This document shows, in pieces, positions 47,347 through 56,579 of a stretch of 64,000 nt of DNA; positions within the stretch are counted from its first letter, which is position 1; the number at the start of each line of letters is the position of its first letter. Source of the DNA: Bradyrhizobium sp. MOS002 (GTDB lineage Bacteria; Pseudomonadota; Alphaproteobacteria; Rhizobiales; Xanthobacteraceae); NCBI RefSeq assembly GCF_003020115.1, contig NZ_PYFX01000002.1:806001-870000 (forward strand), in the 5' to 3' direction. The notes below the pieces were generated by a model, which did no database searches, was not told where the DNA came from, and saw only the letters and a list, made by a program, of their open reading frames with translations. The position numbers were made by a program, and so were the translations under genes.

Positions 47347-49134
47347 TCAGCTGCGATACCAACTCGCCAGATTCCAGGTCGTGACGTCCCATCCCGACAT
47401 GTCGACCATGAGGTTGTTGACCCCTGCGTTGACGATGTTGCGGGATAGAAGCGGCAGGAACACGTTGGCCTCGCAAAAAGTTTCGTCGACCTTGATCAGC
47501 AGCGCGGCGCGCTTGACCGGATCAAGCTCGTTCTGCGCGGCCTTGTAGGCCTTGTCGGCCTCGGGATCGGACCAGCGCGAGACGTTGCGGCCGAGCCATT
47601 TGTTGTCCTTGTTGGAGATCTCCCAGGAGACGCACTGGTTCAGGAAGCGCTCCGGGTCGGGCTGCGGCTGCGTGGTGTTGTACATCTCCATGTCGGCATA
47701 GAACTTCGAGTAGGTGTCGGGGTTGCCGACATCGGACGAGAAGAACACCGATGCCGTGACCGCCTTGATCTCGATCTCGATGCCGGCCTTCTGGCAGGCC
47801 TGCTTGATGATGGCCTGCGTCTTCTGACGCGGCGCATTGGTCGAGGTCTGGAAGACGAATTTGAGCTTCTTGCCGTCCTTCTCGCGGATGCCGTCCGCGC
47901 CCTTGGCCCAGCCGGCTTCATCGAGGACCTTGTTGGCCTTGTCGGCGTCGAACTCGTATTTCAGCTTGGTCGACTTGAACTGTTTGGGTGCGTTGACGAA
48001 GCTCGCGGTGGCGATGCCGCCGCGGCCGTAAATGAACTTCTGGATCGACTCGCGGTCGATCAGCAGGTTGATCGCGCGGCGAACGGCGGGATCGGACAGC
48101 GTCGGGTGCTTGGTCTTGGGGCTGGAGCGCTCGCCGTCCACTTCGGTCCACGGGTCGGTCGTGTTGAGGATGATGAACTCGACGTTGCCGGAGGGCGTGA
48201 CGTCGAGCTTGCCCTTGCCGCTGGCCTCCATGCGCTTGAGGACCTCCTCCTCCACCTGCATGTTCCAGGCATAGTCGTATTCGCCGGTCTGGAGCACGGC
48301 GCGCGCCGCGGACACTGCATCGCCGCCGCCCTTGATCTCCAGCGTGTCGAAATGCGGCTGGTTCTTGACGTGATAGTCGGGATTGCGTTCGGCCCGGATC
48401 AGGTCGCCAGGCTTGAACTCGACGAATTTGTAGGGACCGGTGCCGACCGGCTTCAAATTGCCGGGCGCCTCGCGCGACTTCGCGCCGACATAGTCGCCAA
48501 AATGATGTTTCGGCAGGATCGGACCGACCGAGCCGACGAACGGGTCGGCCCAGAATGGGGTGGGGGCCTTGAAAAGCACTCTGACGGTGTAGTCGTCGAT
48601 CTTCTCGACCGTGATGTCCTTGTAGGAACCGGTGGTGTACGCCGCCGTGGCGAGATCCGAGGCGTATTGCCAGGTGAAAACGACGTCGTCGGCGGTGAAG
48701 GGCTTGCCGTCATGCCACCTCACGCCCTGCTTCAGTTTCCAGGTCACGCTCAGGCCGTCCGGCGAAAGGCCGCCGTTCTGCTTGGACGGAGCCTCGGCTG
48801 CGAGGCAGGGGACGAGGTTGCCCTCCTTGTCCCAGCCGGCGAGCGGCTCGAAGAAGACACGCGAGGCGATCTGGTCCTTGGTGCCGAGCGCGAAATGCGG
48901 ATTGAGCAGCGTCGGGGCCTGCCAGAGCAGGATCTTGAGCGGCCCGCCGCCACCGGCCTTGGTCGGCTTGTATTGTAACGTAGCATCCGCCATCGCCACG
49001 TCGTTCCAGACCAGGATCTGGCTCGCGACCGGCGCCGCGATCCCGATCGCAGCCATCGTCTGCATGAACGAGCGTCGCGACAGCGTGCCCTGCTTCACCT
49101 CCGCGATCGACTTGCGGATTTCGTTCTCGTTCAT
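47347..49134 (-). CDS. peptide/nickel-type ABC transporter substrate-binding protein (orphan)
   Basis: The product is 595 residues of SBP family 5. The N-terminus carries a twin-arginine-type signal (LSRRSFMQTMAAIGIAAPVASQI). The mature protein shows the family pattern: LNPHFALGTKDQIASRVFFEPL, VTWKLKQGVRWHDGKPFTADDVVFTW and VRRAINLLIDRESI. These proteins bind peptides, opines, glycosides or other large polar solutes. No permease or ATPase gene for this family lies beside it, so it must work with a transporter encoded elsewhere. A similar binding protein accompanies some LLM/CMD gene clusters, and one such cluster starts 4 kb away. Confidence 0.9.
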   Translation of the reverse strand: MNENEIRKSIAEVKQGTLSRRSFMQTMAAIGIAAPVASQILVWNDVAMADATLQYKPTKAGGGGPLKILLWQAPTLLNPHFALGTKDQIASRVFFEPLAGWDKEGNLVPCLAAEAPSKQNGGLSPDGLSVTWKLKQGVRWHDGKPFTADDVVFTWQYASDLATAAYTTGSYKDITVEKIDDYTVRVLFKAPTPFWADPFVGSVGPILPKHHFGDYVGAKSREAPGNLKPVGTGPYKFVEFKPGDLIRAERNPDYHVKNQPHFDTLEIKGGGDAVSAARAVLQTGEYDYAWNMQVEEEVLKRMEASGKGKLDVTPSGNVEFIILNTTDPWTEVDGERSSPKTKHPTLSDPAVRRAINLLIDRESIQKFIYGRGGIATASFVNAPKQFKSTKLKYEFDADKANKVLDEAGWAKGADGIREKDGKKLKFVFQTSTNAPRQKTQAIIKQACQKAGIEIEIKAVTASVFFSSDVGNPDTYSKFYADMEMYNTTQPQPDPERFLNQCVSWEISNKDNKWLGRNVSRWSDPEADKAYKAAQNELDPVKRAALLIKVDETFCEANVFLPLLSRNIVNAGVNNLMVDMSGWDVTTWNLASWYRS

Positions 49135-49329
49135 CGGATGATCCCCACTTCGCAGACAAGTCCGTCACCGGCCAGGGCCCATCATGTTTCATCATGGGCG
49201 AGGCGGCAATGCCGACAATGTCAGAAAAACCTGCGACGAAATGACGAATGCAGGGACGGCAGCCATGGCTGCCGAGGGGCGGTAGCTGGATCGCCGCTCG
49301 CGAGACTCAAGACGGCGATCCAGGGCGAG

Positions 49330-49914
49330 CTAGGGGAACCGTCCATTCGCAAGCGCCAGCGCAGATCCAACCGCGTTCGCGAGAATTTCCTCCGACAATT
49401 GCCTGTCGCTCACCGCGCGCGACAATTGCAGCGCGCCGACCATGGTCGCGTAGACCGAAATGGCGCGTCGCCGACGCTCCGCCGCGGGGCATTCCGGCAT
49501 CCGCGCCGCCATCAGCGCGATGATCTCGGACGTCTTTTCGGTGAAGGCATCGCGCGTCGCCTTGGGATGTCGCGCGATTTCGGCGACGAGTGCTGCGGTC
49601 GGGCAACCGGCGCCCGCGCGGTCGCGATGGCGGGGGGAGAGATAGTCGCGGATCGTTGCCTCGAGCGCGACGTCGCTTGCAAGATTGTCCTTGTGCCTCT
49701 GCTCGCGCTGCTCCAGGGCGTCGATCAGCACCGCGCGCACCAGATCCTCCTTGGAGGCGAAATGCGTGTAGAAGGCGCCGTTGGTCAGGCCCGCCTCCGC
49801 CATGATGCCGGCGAGGCCGACCGCGGCGATACCGCTCTCGCGGAACTGCGAAGAGGCGACGTCGATGATGTGCCGCCGCGTCGTGTCCCTGTGTCCCTTG
49901 TCGTAGCGCGCCAA
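49330..49914 (-). CDS. TetR-family regulator
   Basis: I chose the TTG at 49914, giving a start of the form (M)ARYDKGHRDTTRRHII, about 194 residues. In-frame ATG codons at 49977 and 49968 lie inside or next to the palindrome and add unrelated residues. The helix-turn-helix is IAAVGLAGIMAEAGLTNGAFYTHFASKEDLV. The C-terminal domain has the TetR_C form with a GCPTAALVAEIARHP segment. It is divergent from the MATE gene and should repress it and possibly itself through the palindrome between them. Confidence 0.88.
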   Translation of the reverse strand: MARYDKGHRDTTRRHIIDVASSQFRESGIAAVGLAGIMAEAGLTNGAFYTHFASKEDLVRAVLIDALEQREQRHKDNLASDVALEATIRDYLSPRHRDRAGAGCPTAALVAEIARHPKATRDAFTEKTSEIIALMAARMPECPAAERRRRAISVYATMVGALQLSRAVSDRQLSEEILANAVGSALALANGRFP

Positions 49915-49973
49915 TCCCGCCTCCTGCGTGATCTGGCCACAAAATCGTGAGGCCGATCCCCATTGCATTACGG

Positions 49974-49992
49974 TCATAATAATACATTATGA
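49974..49992. promoter_or_regulatory. TetR operator candidate TCATAAT-N5-ATTATGA
   Basis: The 19-base sequence TCATAATAATACATTATGA has perfect 7-bp arms with a 5-base spacer, the size usual for TetR-family dimers. It lies in the A/T-rich gap between the divergent TetR gene and the MATE gene. Confidence 0.7.
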
Positions 49993-50051
49993 GCATAATA
50001 CAATGGGCGGCCGATCGGCGGCGGCCCTCCAAGTCCCCGGGGATCGAACCC

Positions 50052-51497
50052 ATGTCAGTCGAGGATGCGGCCGCGCCGGCCTTGTCCGCCACGCAGATCG
50101 TGGCTCGCACCGCCGCTCCGCTCCGCCAAGTGTCGGCATCAACACCAGGGGCGGCCGAGCAGCGGCGCGCGGCGCTGCTGACGGCGCCGATCCTGCCGAC
50201 GCTGCTCAGGCTCGCGCTGCCGACCGTGACCGTCCTGGTGGCGCAAACCGCGGTCAACATCGCGGAAGCCTATTATGTCGGCTTTCTCGGCACCGATGCG
50301 CTGGCTGGCGCCGCGCTGGTGTTCCCGATCTTCATGCTGATGACCATGATGTCGAATGGCGGGTTCGGCAGCGGCGTTGCATCCTCGGTTGCGCGCGCGG
50401 TCGGTGCCGGTCGACGCGACGATGCCGAGGCTGCGTTGTTTCACGCCGTGGTGCTCGCGATCATGGCCGGCGGCGTGTTCACGCTCGGCGTCATCGTCGG
50501 CGGTCCGCATCTATATCGCGCCCTCGGCGGCGCGGGCGACGCGCTTGCAGCGGCGACCACCTATTCAAACTACCTTTTCGCCGGCGCTATCCCGGTGTGG
50601 ATCGTCAATCTCCAGGCGGCGGCGCTGCGCGGCGCGGGCAATGTCAAGGTACCCGCGCTGGTGACGTTGGTCGGCGCGATCGTGACGATTCCGGTGTCGC
50701 CGGCGCTGATCTTCGGTCTGGGACCGATCCCGCGGCTCGGCATCGGCGGCGCGGGCATCGCCTTCGGCCTCTATTACGGCGCGGCGATGCTGTTCCTGCT
50801 GCGCTACATGTCGTCGGGAGGGTCCGGTCTGCGGCTGCACATCGTGCCCCTGCGAACAAGAATCTTCGGCGACATGCTCAAGGTCGGCATCCCCACCGCC
50901 TTCAATGCGGTGCTGACCAACCTCACCGTCATCCTCGTCACCGGCGCGGTCGGCCTGTTCGGCACCTCAGCGCTTGCCGGCTACGGCATCGCCTCGCGGC
51001 TCGACTACATCATGATCCCGCTGCTGTTCGGCATCAGCACGGCGACGCTGACCATGGTCGGCGTCAACATGGGCGCGGGGCAGACGGCGCGGGCTCGGAA
51101 AATCGGCTGGGTCAGCGGCATCGTCGGCATGATCATGACCGGCACGATCGGCCTTTTGGTGGCGATTTTTCCGACGGCGTGGCTGAATCTGTTCAGCCAC
51201 GATCCAGAGGTGGTGAAGGAAGGCGTGACCTACCTTCGCATCGTCGCTCCCGCCTATGCAGCGCTCGGCTTCGGCTTCGTCACCTCCTTTGCGGTGCAAG
51301 GCACCGGCCGCGCCATGGGGCCACTGGCGTCGTCCGTCGCGCGTATCCTGATCGCAGCCGGCGGTGGCTGGATCGCGGTGGTGAGTTTTGGCGCAGGCAT
51401 GGCCGGCCTCGCCGCCATGGTCGCGGTGGGGATGTTCGCCTATGCCGCGATCTGCGCCTTGATCATGCTGTCTCCGGCGACCTGGCGTTCGGAGTAA
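50052..51497 (+). CDS. MATE-family efflux transporter
   Basis: I chose the ATG at 50052 (MSVEDAAAPALSATQ), giving 481 residues. An ATG at 49989 would lie within the operator. About twelve membrane helices follow a soluble N-terminal 50 residues, in two related halves (LRLALPTVTVLVAQTAVNIAE and LKVGIPTAFNAVLTNLTVIL), the MatE domain pattern. It exports cationic or other drugs in exchange for Na+ or H+. Expression is presumably induced when the divergent TetR protein binds a ligand. Confidence 0.9.
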   Translation: MSVEDAAAPALSATQIVARTAAPLRQVSASTPGAAEQRRAALLTAPILPTLLRLALPTVTVLVAQTAVNIAEAYYVGFLGTDALAGAALVFPIFMLMTMMSNGGFGSGVASSVARAVGAGRRDDAEAALFHAVVLAIMAGGVFTLGVIVGGPHLYRALGGAGDALAAATTYSNYLFAGAIPVWIVNLQAAALRGAGNVKVPALVTLVGAIVTIPVSPALIFGLGPIPRLGIGGAGIAFGLYYGAAMLFLLRYMSSGGSGLRLHIVPLRTRIFGDMLKVGIPTAFNAVLTNLTVILVTGAVGLFGTSALAGYGIASRLDYIMIPLLFGISTATLTMVGVNMGAGQTARARKIGWVSGIVGMIMTGTIGLLVAIFPTAWLNLFSHDPEVVKEGVTYLRIVAPAYAALGFGFVTSFAVQGTGRAMGPLASSVARILIAAGGGWIAVVSFGAGMAGLAAMVAVGMFAYAAICALIMLSPATWRSE

Positions 51498-51518
51498 TTG
51501 CGCTCAGAGTACACGGGC

Positions 51519-51905
51519 TCACTGGAGGCCGGCCACGCCGACCGCCAGCGCTGACAGCAGCAGCAAATTGCTCAGCAATTTGAGCGGCGTGTTCGGATGC
51601 GCCAGCCAGCGCGAGACTTTTTCCGAGAACGACAGCGTCGGATCGGCGAACAGCGGCTCGAAGCTTTGCCTGAAGAAATACGGAAATCTCGGCCCGAGCC
51701 ATGGCGTTACCAGCGCGTGGAAGGTCGATACCATCGCGATGAAGATGGCGGCGCCAAAGGGCTCGCCGACGAATTCGGTCGCGTTGATCAGCTTCATCAC
51801 CAGCGCGACGCCGGAATAGAACGGCACGCCCTGGAGCAGGACATAGAGCGCAAAGCATTCGAGGCGGTTCCAGCCTGCGAGCTTCGGAGCGGCGAGAATG
51901 GTCAT
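51519..51905 (-). CDS. small integral membrane protein, unknown function
   Basis: The ATG at 51905 (MTILAAPKLAGWNRLECFAL) gives 128 residues. Three to four hydrophobic segments are visible, with a conserved-looking GPRFPYFFRQSFEPLFADPTLSFSEKVSRWLAHP segment between the last two. I recognise no family. It converges on the MATE gene with a 21-base gap. An in-frame start at 51935 is possible. Confidence 0.6.
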   Translation of the reverse strand: MTILAAPKLAGWNRLECFALYVLLQGVPFYSGVALVMKLINATEFVGEPFGAAIFIAMVSTFHALVTPWLGPRFPYFFRQSFEPLFADPTLSFSEKVSRWLAHPNTPLKLLSNLLLLSALAVGVAGLQ

Positions 51906-52111
51906 GGCTGATGTCCTGGCTGTTCTTGCCGCCAATCTCGCTCGCCGCGTGCCGTTTCGCCGTGATGCGCCTCACGCTTGCGCAGGTGCATTCGTTCCCC
52001 ACATGCGGTCGAACGGAGAAGCGTCGTCCGCACTGGCCAGCCAATATGGATTTCAATTTCATTGATTTCGCCCTTCGGAGAAGCGAATACGGTTCCAATC
52101 ATTGCTGAGTC

Positions 52112-52906
52112 ATGGAGACCAAGATGTCGTTTCGCCTCCCCCTGATCCTCGCGACCGTGCTCGCCGCCTGGTCGGCCGCCGCTTCAGGCGAGACCATCAA
52201 GATCGGCGTGACGCCGGGGCCGCATGCCCAGATCTTCGAGGCCGTAAAGCCGATCGCCGCCAAGCAGGGTCTCGACATCCAGCTCATCGAATTCTCCGAC
52301 TACGTCGTGCCGAACGCCGCGCTCGATGCCGGCGAGATCCAGGCCAATTCGTTCCAGAACCAGCCTTATCTGGACAACCAGAAGGCGGACCGTGGCTACA
52401 AGATCGAAGCCGTCGGCCTGACCGTGAATTTCCCGATCGGCGTCTACTCCAAGAAGCACAAGGCCTTCGCCGACATCCCCGAGGGCGGCAAGGTCTCGAT
52501 CCCGAACGATCCGACCAATGGCGGCCGGGTGTTGCTGCTCTTGCGCGACAAGGGCGCGATCAAGCTGAAGGACGGCACGGGCTTCAAGCCGACAGTGCTT
52601 GATATCACCGAGAATCCCAAGAAGCTGAAGTTCATCGAGGTCGACGCAGCGCAGGCGCCGCGCGCGCTCGACGATGTCGACGCCGCCGCGATCAACACCA
52701 ATTATGCAACCCAGGCGGGCCTCGATCCCGTCAAGGATCCGATCCTGCGCGAGGACCCGAAGGGTCCCTATGTCAATCTCATCGCCATTCGCACGGTCGA
52801 CAAGGACAAGCCCTGGGTCAAGATCCTCGTGGACAGCTACCACACCGCGGAGGTCAAGGAGTTCGTCCTGACCAAGTTCAAGGGCGCGGTGCTGCCGAGC
52901 TGGTAG
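52112..52906 (+). CDS. MetQ/NlpA-family ABC substrate-binding protein
   Basis: The product is 264 residues. A signal peptide ends near ASGETI, with no Cys after it, so the protein is periplasmic, not a lipoprotein. The family pattern is complete: IKIGVTPGPHAQIFEAVKPIA, SDYVVPNAALDAGEIQANSFQNQPYL and AAINTNYATQAGLDP. MetQ proteins bind methionine, and relatives encoded with LLM monooxygenases bind other sulfur compounds. No MetI/MetN genes are adjacent. An LLM monooxygenase gene follows after 136 bases. A search by eye of the upstream 200 bases showed no SAM-II riboswitch pattern. Confidence 0.9.
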   Translation: METKMSFRLPLILATVLAAWSAAASGETIKIGVTPGPHAQIFEAVKPIAAKQGLDIQLIEFSDYVVPNAALDAGEIQANSFQNQPYLDNQKADRGYKIEAVGLTVNFPIGVYSKKHKAFADIPEGGKVSIPNDPTNGGRVLLLLRDKGAIKLKDGTGFKPTVLDITENPKKLKFIEVDAAQAPRALDDVDAAAINTNYATQAGLDPVKDPILREDPKGPYVNLIAIRTVDKDKPWVKILVDSYHTAEVKEFVLTKFKGAVLPSW

Positions 52907-53042
52907 GCAGTCTGCCCAGCCAAAGTTCAGCTCAGGGCGATCCCGGCGGGCAGCCTTGCGTACGAGCCCTGCGCAATGCCCGCTTGTCTGGAGCTGCGGC
53001 AACCGACATCATCGGGGCCCATCCTCGCTCGACAGGGGTCGT

Positions 53043-54077
53043 ATGAAACGCTTAGCAAACCTGAAACGCCTGGGGTTTTTCACACGGCTTCTCGACGAGG
53101 CCCCGCCCGCCGACCGATATCGCTTCGCGGCGGAGCAGATCGTGCGCGCCGAGACGGCGGGCCTCGATTCCGCGTGGATTGCGCAGCACCATTTCCACGA
53201 ACGCGAGGGCGGCCTGCCGTCGCCCTTCACCTTCCTCGGTTACGTCGCAGCCCAAACCTCGCGCATCCGGCTCGGCACCGGCATCGTCACCTTGCCGCTT
53301 GAGAATGCGGTGCGGGTGGCGGAAGACGCCGCGGTGCTCGATCTGCTCTGCAACGGTCGCTTCGAGCTCGGCGTCGGCACCGGCGGCAATCCCTCGGCGT
53401 TTGCCGCCTTCGGCCTCGACAGCGCCCAGCGCAACGAGATCTTTGCGCGCAATCTGGAGGTCGTCCGCACGGCGCTGGTGGGGAAGCCGCTCGACGGTGG
53501 TGACACGCTCTATCCGCAGCGGCCGCAATTGGACAACCGGATCTGGCAGGCGACATTCTCTGTGGCGGGCGGCGCGCGTGCCGGCAAGGCGGGCGATGGC
53601 CTGTTGCTGTCGCGCACCCAGCCTCGGACCAAGGAGGCGCCGAAGGCAACGCTGGCTGAGATTCAGAATCCGGTGATCGATGCCTATCTCGAAGCGCTGC
53701 CGCCGGGACGGGAGCCCCGCATCATGGCCTCGCGCACCATCTTCGTCGCCGACGACCGCACCGAGGCGATGCGCCTTGCCGATATCGGGCTGCGGCGCGC
53801 GCTCCCGCAATTCCTCAAGGGCGGCCACGCCAAGCCGGGCGAGACGCTCGAGGAGATGATCGCGGCGTTCGACACCCATGTCGGCGCGGCCGACGACGTC
53901 ATCGCCTCGCTGCGCGCCGACGCCACGCTGGAGCGGGTGACCGATTTGGTCTTCCAGGCGCATTCGGTCGATGCCCCGCATCCCCACATCCTGCGCTCGA
54001 TCGAGCTGGTTGCCGAGAAGGTCGCGCCGGCGCTGGGCTGGGCGCGGACAGCGCCGGATGTGGCGCTGGCGGGATAG
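53043..54077 (+). CDS. LLM-class flavin-dependent monooxygenase
   Basis: The ATG at 53043 (MKRLANLKRLGFFTRLLDEAP) gives 344 residues. This is the luciferase-like TIM barrel: WIAQHHFHEREGGLPSPFTFLGYVAAQTSRIRLGTGIVTLPLENAVRVAEDAAVLD covers the core in pieces, and FELGVGTGGNP follows. The group to which it appears to belong (the KPN_01858-type family, from memory) is encoded with CMD-fold partners, exactly as here. Likely chemistry is FMNH2-dependent oxidation of a small organic compound, possibly sulfur-containing. The substrate is unknown. Confidence 0.9.
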   Translation: MKRLANLKRLGFFTRLLDEAPPADRYRFAAEQIVRAETAGLDSAWIAQHHFHEREGGLPSPFTFLGYVAAQTSRIRLGTGIVTLPLENAVRVAEDAAVLDLLCNGRFELGVGTGGNPSAFAAFGLDSAQRNEIFARNLEVVRTALVGKPLDGGDTLYPQRPQLDNRIWQATFSVAGGARAGKAGDGLLLSRTQPRTKEAPKATLAEIQNPVIDAYLEALPPGREPRIMASRTIFVADDRTEAMRLADIGLRRALPQFLKGGHAKPGETLEEMIAAFDTHVGAADDVIASLRADATLERVTDLVFQAHSVDAPHPHILRSIELVAEKVAPALGWARTAPDVALAG

Positions 54078-54121
54078 TCGGAATGAACGGAATCGCGTTG
54101 CACGAGGCTGCAAGAGGCTGA

Positions 54122-54751
54122 ATGATGGCTACGAAAGATATCATCGACACGCTCGCCGGGATCGAACCGGGTTCGTCCCTCGACGCCATTCGCGCGCGCC
54201 GCCTGCAGGCGCGCGACAACGCGCAGAAGAGCTATCTCTCGCTGTTCGAGCCGATCGATGCCGGCGATGTCTCGCTGGTGGAGCGCGCCGCGGTCGCGCT
54301 CTTCGTGATCGGCCTTCACCGCGAGCCCACGATGGCCGGCTTCTATCGGGCGAAGCTCGCAGCGACCGCCGATGGCGCGCGCCTGGTCGAAGCGGTCGAC
54401 GTCGAAATCGCGCGCGGCGAGACCTCTGGCCCCTACGGTGCGTTTCCGGCCGGCCCCCTGTCGGTCGAGAACAAGGCCGGCCTGATCTATCGCGTCAGTG
54501 CGGAGCGCAAGCCAGATCTCGGGGACCGGCTCGTTGCGGCGTTCGAGCATGCGCATCTGCTGGTGTTCCGCCCGCGCGATGCGGCCGCGGCCGACATGAA
54601 GGCACTGCTGGCCGCCGGCTGGTCGAACACCGGCATCGTCACGTTCTCTCAGCTGGTCGCGTTCTTGTCGTTTCAGGTTCGCGTCGTCACCGGACTGCGC
54701 GTGCTCGGTGCCTCGCTTGGGCGCACCGCGAACGCCGCGGCTGGCGCGTAA
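54122..54751 (+). CDS. CMD-domain protein (Avi_7170-type)
   Basis: The product is 209 residues, starting at tandem ATG codons. It has a carboxymuconolactone-decarboxylase-like helical fold without any Cys, so it lacks the CxxC of peroxidase members. I place it with the Avi_7170-type CMD proteins because it comes directly before the AhpD-like gene and after an LLM gene, the known arrangement of that set. A role as partner or substrate-handling subunit is likely. No catalytic residues can be named. Confidence 0.82.
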   Translation: MMATKDIIDTLAGIEPGSSLDAIRARRLQARDNAQKSYLSLFEPIDAGDVSLVERAAVALFVIGLHREPTMAGFYRAKLAATADGARLVEAVDVEIARGETSGPYGAFPAGPLSVENKAGLIYRVSAERKPDLGDRLVAAFEHAHLLVFRPRDAAAADMKALLAAGWSNTGIVTFSQLVAFLSFQVRVVTGLRVLGASLGRTANAAAGA

Positions 54752-54763
54752 GGAGGCTGCATC

Positions 54764-55348
54764 ATGAGCGCTGCAAGCAATGTCAATCCGCCCGTCGTCT
54801 TCACCCAGGATGAACTGGGCTGGGTGTCGTGGATCGATCCGCTGCCCGAAGCCGAGCTGACCGAGCGGCATTTCGCCGGCCTGGTCGATCGCTCCCGTTC
54901 CAAGTCCGAGTATTTCCGCCTGCTGGTGCGCGATCCCGAGGTGCTGGAAGCCCGCACCAAGACCGACAAGGACATCTTCTACAACGTCGCCGACGGCCTG
55001 CCGCGCGCCGAGCGCGAGCTCGCGGCGGCTGCGACCTCGCGTTACAACGGCTGCATCTACTGCGCCTCCGTGCATGCGCGTTTCGCCAGCACTTATTCCA
55101 AGCGCCGCGACGATGTGCAGCGGCTGCTCGACGAGGGCGTCGGCGCCGATCTCGGCGAGCGCTGGAATGCGGTCGTCAAGGCCTCGGTGGCGCTGGCTGC
55201 GACGCCGATCGCGTTCGGCCCCGACAATGTCGATGAGCTGCGCCGCGCCGGTCTCGACGATGCGGAGATCGTCGACGTCATCAACGGCGCGTCGTTCTTC
55301 AACTGGGCGAACCGGCTGATGCTGTCGCTCGGCGAGCCTTCGAAATAG
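54764..55348 (+). CDS. alkylhydroperoxidase-like protein (Avi_7169-type)
   Basis: The product is 194 residues with an AhpD-like fold. Cys97 and Cys100 form a CxxC motif in NGCIYCASVHARF, with the following His as in AhpD. It begins 12 bases after the CMD gene, following AAGGAGGCTGCATC. It may remove peroxide produced by the flavin monooxygenase or reduce a reaction intermediate. Together with the LLM and CMD genes it forms a three-gene unit, followed at once by an ABC transporter. Confidence 0.88.
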   Translation: MSAASNVNPPVVFTQDELGWVSWIDPLPEAELTERHFAGLVDRSRSKSEYFRLLVRDPEVLEARTKTDKDIFYNVADGLPRAERELAAAATSRYNGCIYCASVHARFASTYSKRRDDVQRLLDEGVGADLGERWNAVVKASVALAATPIAFGPDNVDELRRAGLDDAEIVDVINGASFFNWANRLMLSLGEPSK

Positions 55349-55408
55349 CCAATCTCACCGGCATGGAAATTGCTGGTTGTTTCAACACCTGACAGGATGG
55401 AGCCGTCC

Positions 55409-56566
55409 ATGAGCAACATCGATCGTCGTACCCTGGTCAAGGGCTCGCTGGCCGCCATGATGGCGGGAGCGGCCTTCTCGCGCGCCGCCTTCGCGCAATC
55501 GTCCGAACCGATTTTGCTGGGCGTCAGCGGTCCGCTGACCGGGCCGAACGCACAGTATGGCACGCAGTGGAAACAGGGCTTCGATCTCGCGCTCGACGAG
55601 ATCCAGGCAGCGGGCGGCGTCAACGGCCGCAAGCTCGCCTATAGTTTCGAAGACAGCCAGAGCGACCCGCGCCAGTCGGTGGCGATTGCCCAGAAGTTCG
55701 TCTCCGATCCAAGGATCGTCATGGAGCTCGGCGATTTCTCCAGTCCCGCCTCGATGGCGGCCTCGCCGATCTATCAGCGCGGCGGGCTGGTGCAGTTCGG
55801 CTTCACCAACTCGCATCCCGATTTCACCAAGGGCGGCGACTTCATGTGGAGCACCTCGGTCAGCCAGGCCGACGAGCAGCCGCTGCTGGCGGCCTATGCC
55901 GTGAAACGTCTCGGCCTGAAGAAGCTCGCCGTGCTGCACCTCAACACCGATTGGGGCCGCACCAGCCGCGACTATTTCGTCAAAGCCGCGAAGGAGCACG
56001 GCGCCGAAATCGCCGTTACCGAAGGCTACATCGCGGAGGAGCGCGACTTCCGCTCCACGCTGGTGCGCGTCCGCGACGCCAATCCGGACGGGCTGATCCT
56101 GATCTCCTATTATTCCGACGGTGCACTGATCGCGCGCCAGGCGCGCCAGGTCGGGCTGAAGCAGGTGATCTGCGCCGCGAGCTCGGTCTACTCGCCGAAA
56201 TTCCTGGAGCTCGGCGGCGAGGCCGTCGAGGACGTCCATGTCGGCACGCGCTACTTCCCGGAAGACCCCCGTCCCGAGGTGCAGACGTTCATCGCGGGCT
56301 TCAAGAAGAAATACAACGGGGTTGAGCCCGACGCATTCAACGCCTACGCCTATGACGCGATGAACATGGCAGCCGCCGTCGTCAAGATCGGCGGCGCCGA
56401 CCGGCGCGCGATCCGCGACGCCTTTACTAAAGTGAAGGACGTCTCCAGCGTGATCTTCGGCAAAGCGACGTTCGACGTCGAGAGCCGCCGCGTCAAGGGC
56501 GCCATGAACGCCGAGCTCGTCGTGCGCAAGGGCCAGTTCGCGCTCTGGGACGGCAAGCCGACCTGA
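55409..56566 (+). CDS. branched-chain-type ABC transporter substrate-binding protein
   Basis: I chose the ATG at 55409 ([20 protein letters not shown]), with GGATGGAG upstream. It gives 385 residues, and other ATG codons lie 12 and 39 bases earlier. The signal has a twin-arginine-like RRTLVKG and ends at AFAQ. The mature part is a Peripla_BP_6 domain ([35 protein letters not shown]). Such proteins bind amino acids, amides, urea or aromatic compounds. It leads a complete transporter operon and follows the LLM unit by 60 bases, so it may import the substrate of that monooxygenase. Confidence 0.92.
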   Translation: MSNIDRRTLVKGSLAAMMAGAAFSRAAFAQSSEPILLGVSGPLTGPNAQYGTQWKQGFDLALDEIQAAGGVNGRKLAYSFEDSQSDPRQSVAIAQKFVSDPRIVMELGDFSSPASMAASPIYQRGGLVQFGFTNSHPDFTKGGDFMWSTSVSQADEQPLLAAYAVKRLGLKKLAVLHLNTDWGRTSRDYFVKAAKEHGAEIAVTEGYIAEERDFRSTLVRVRDANPDGLILISYYSDGALIARQARQVGLKQVICAASSVYSPKFLELGGEAVEDVHVGTRYFPEDPRPEVQTFIAGFKKKYNGVEPDAFNAYAYDAMNMAAAVVKIGGADRRAIRDAFTKVKDVSSVIFGKATFDVESRRVKGAMNAELVVRKGQFALWDGKPT

Positions 56567-56579
56567 GGGGATCTCCTGC

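Noticed and set aside
52020..52111. Possible SAM-II riboswitch before the MetQ-like gene
   Set aside because: I looked for the conserved SAM-II core and did not find its pseudoknot sequences.
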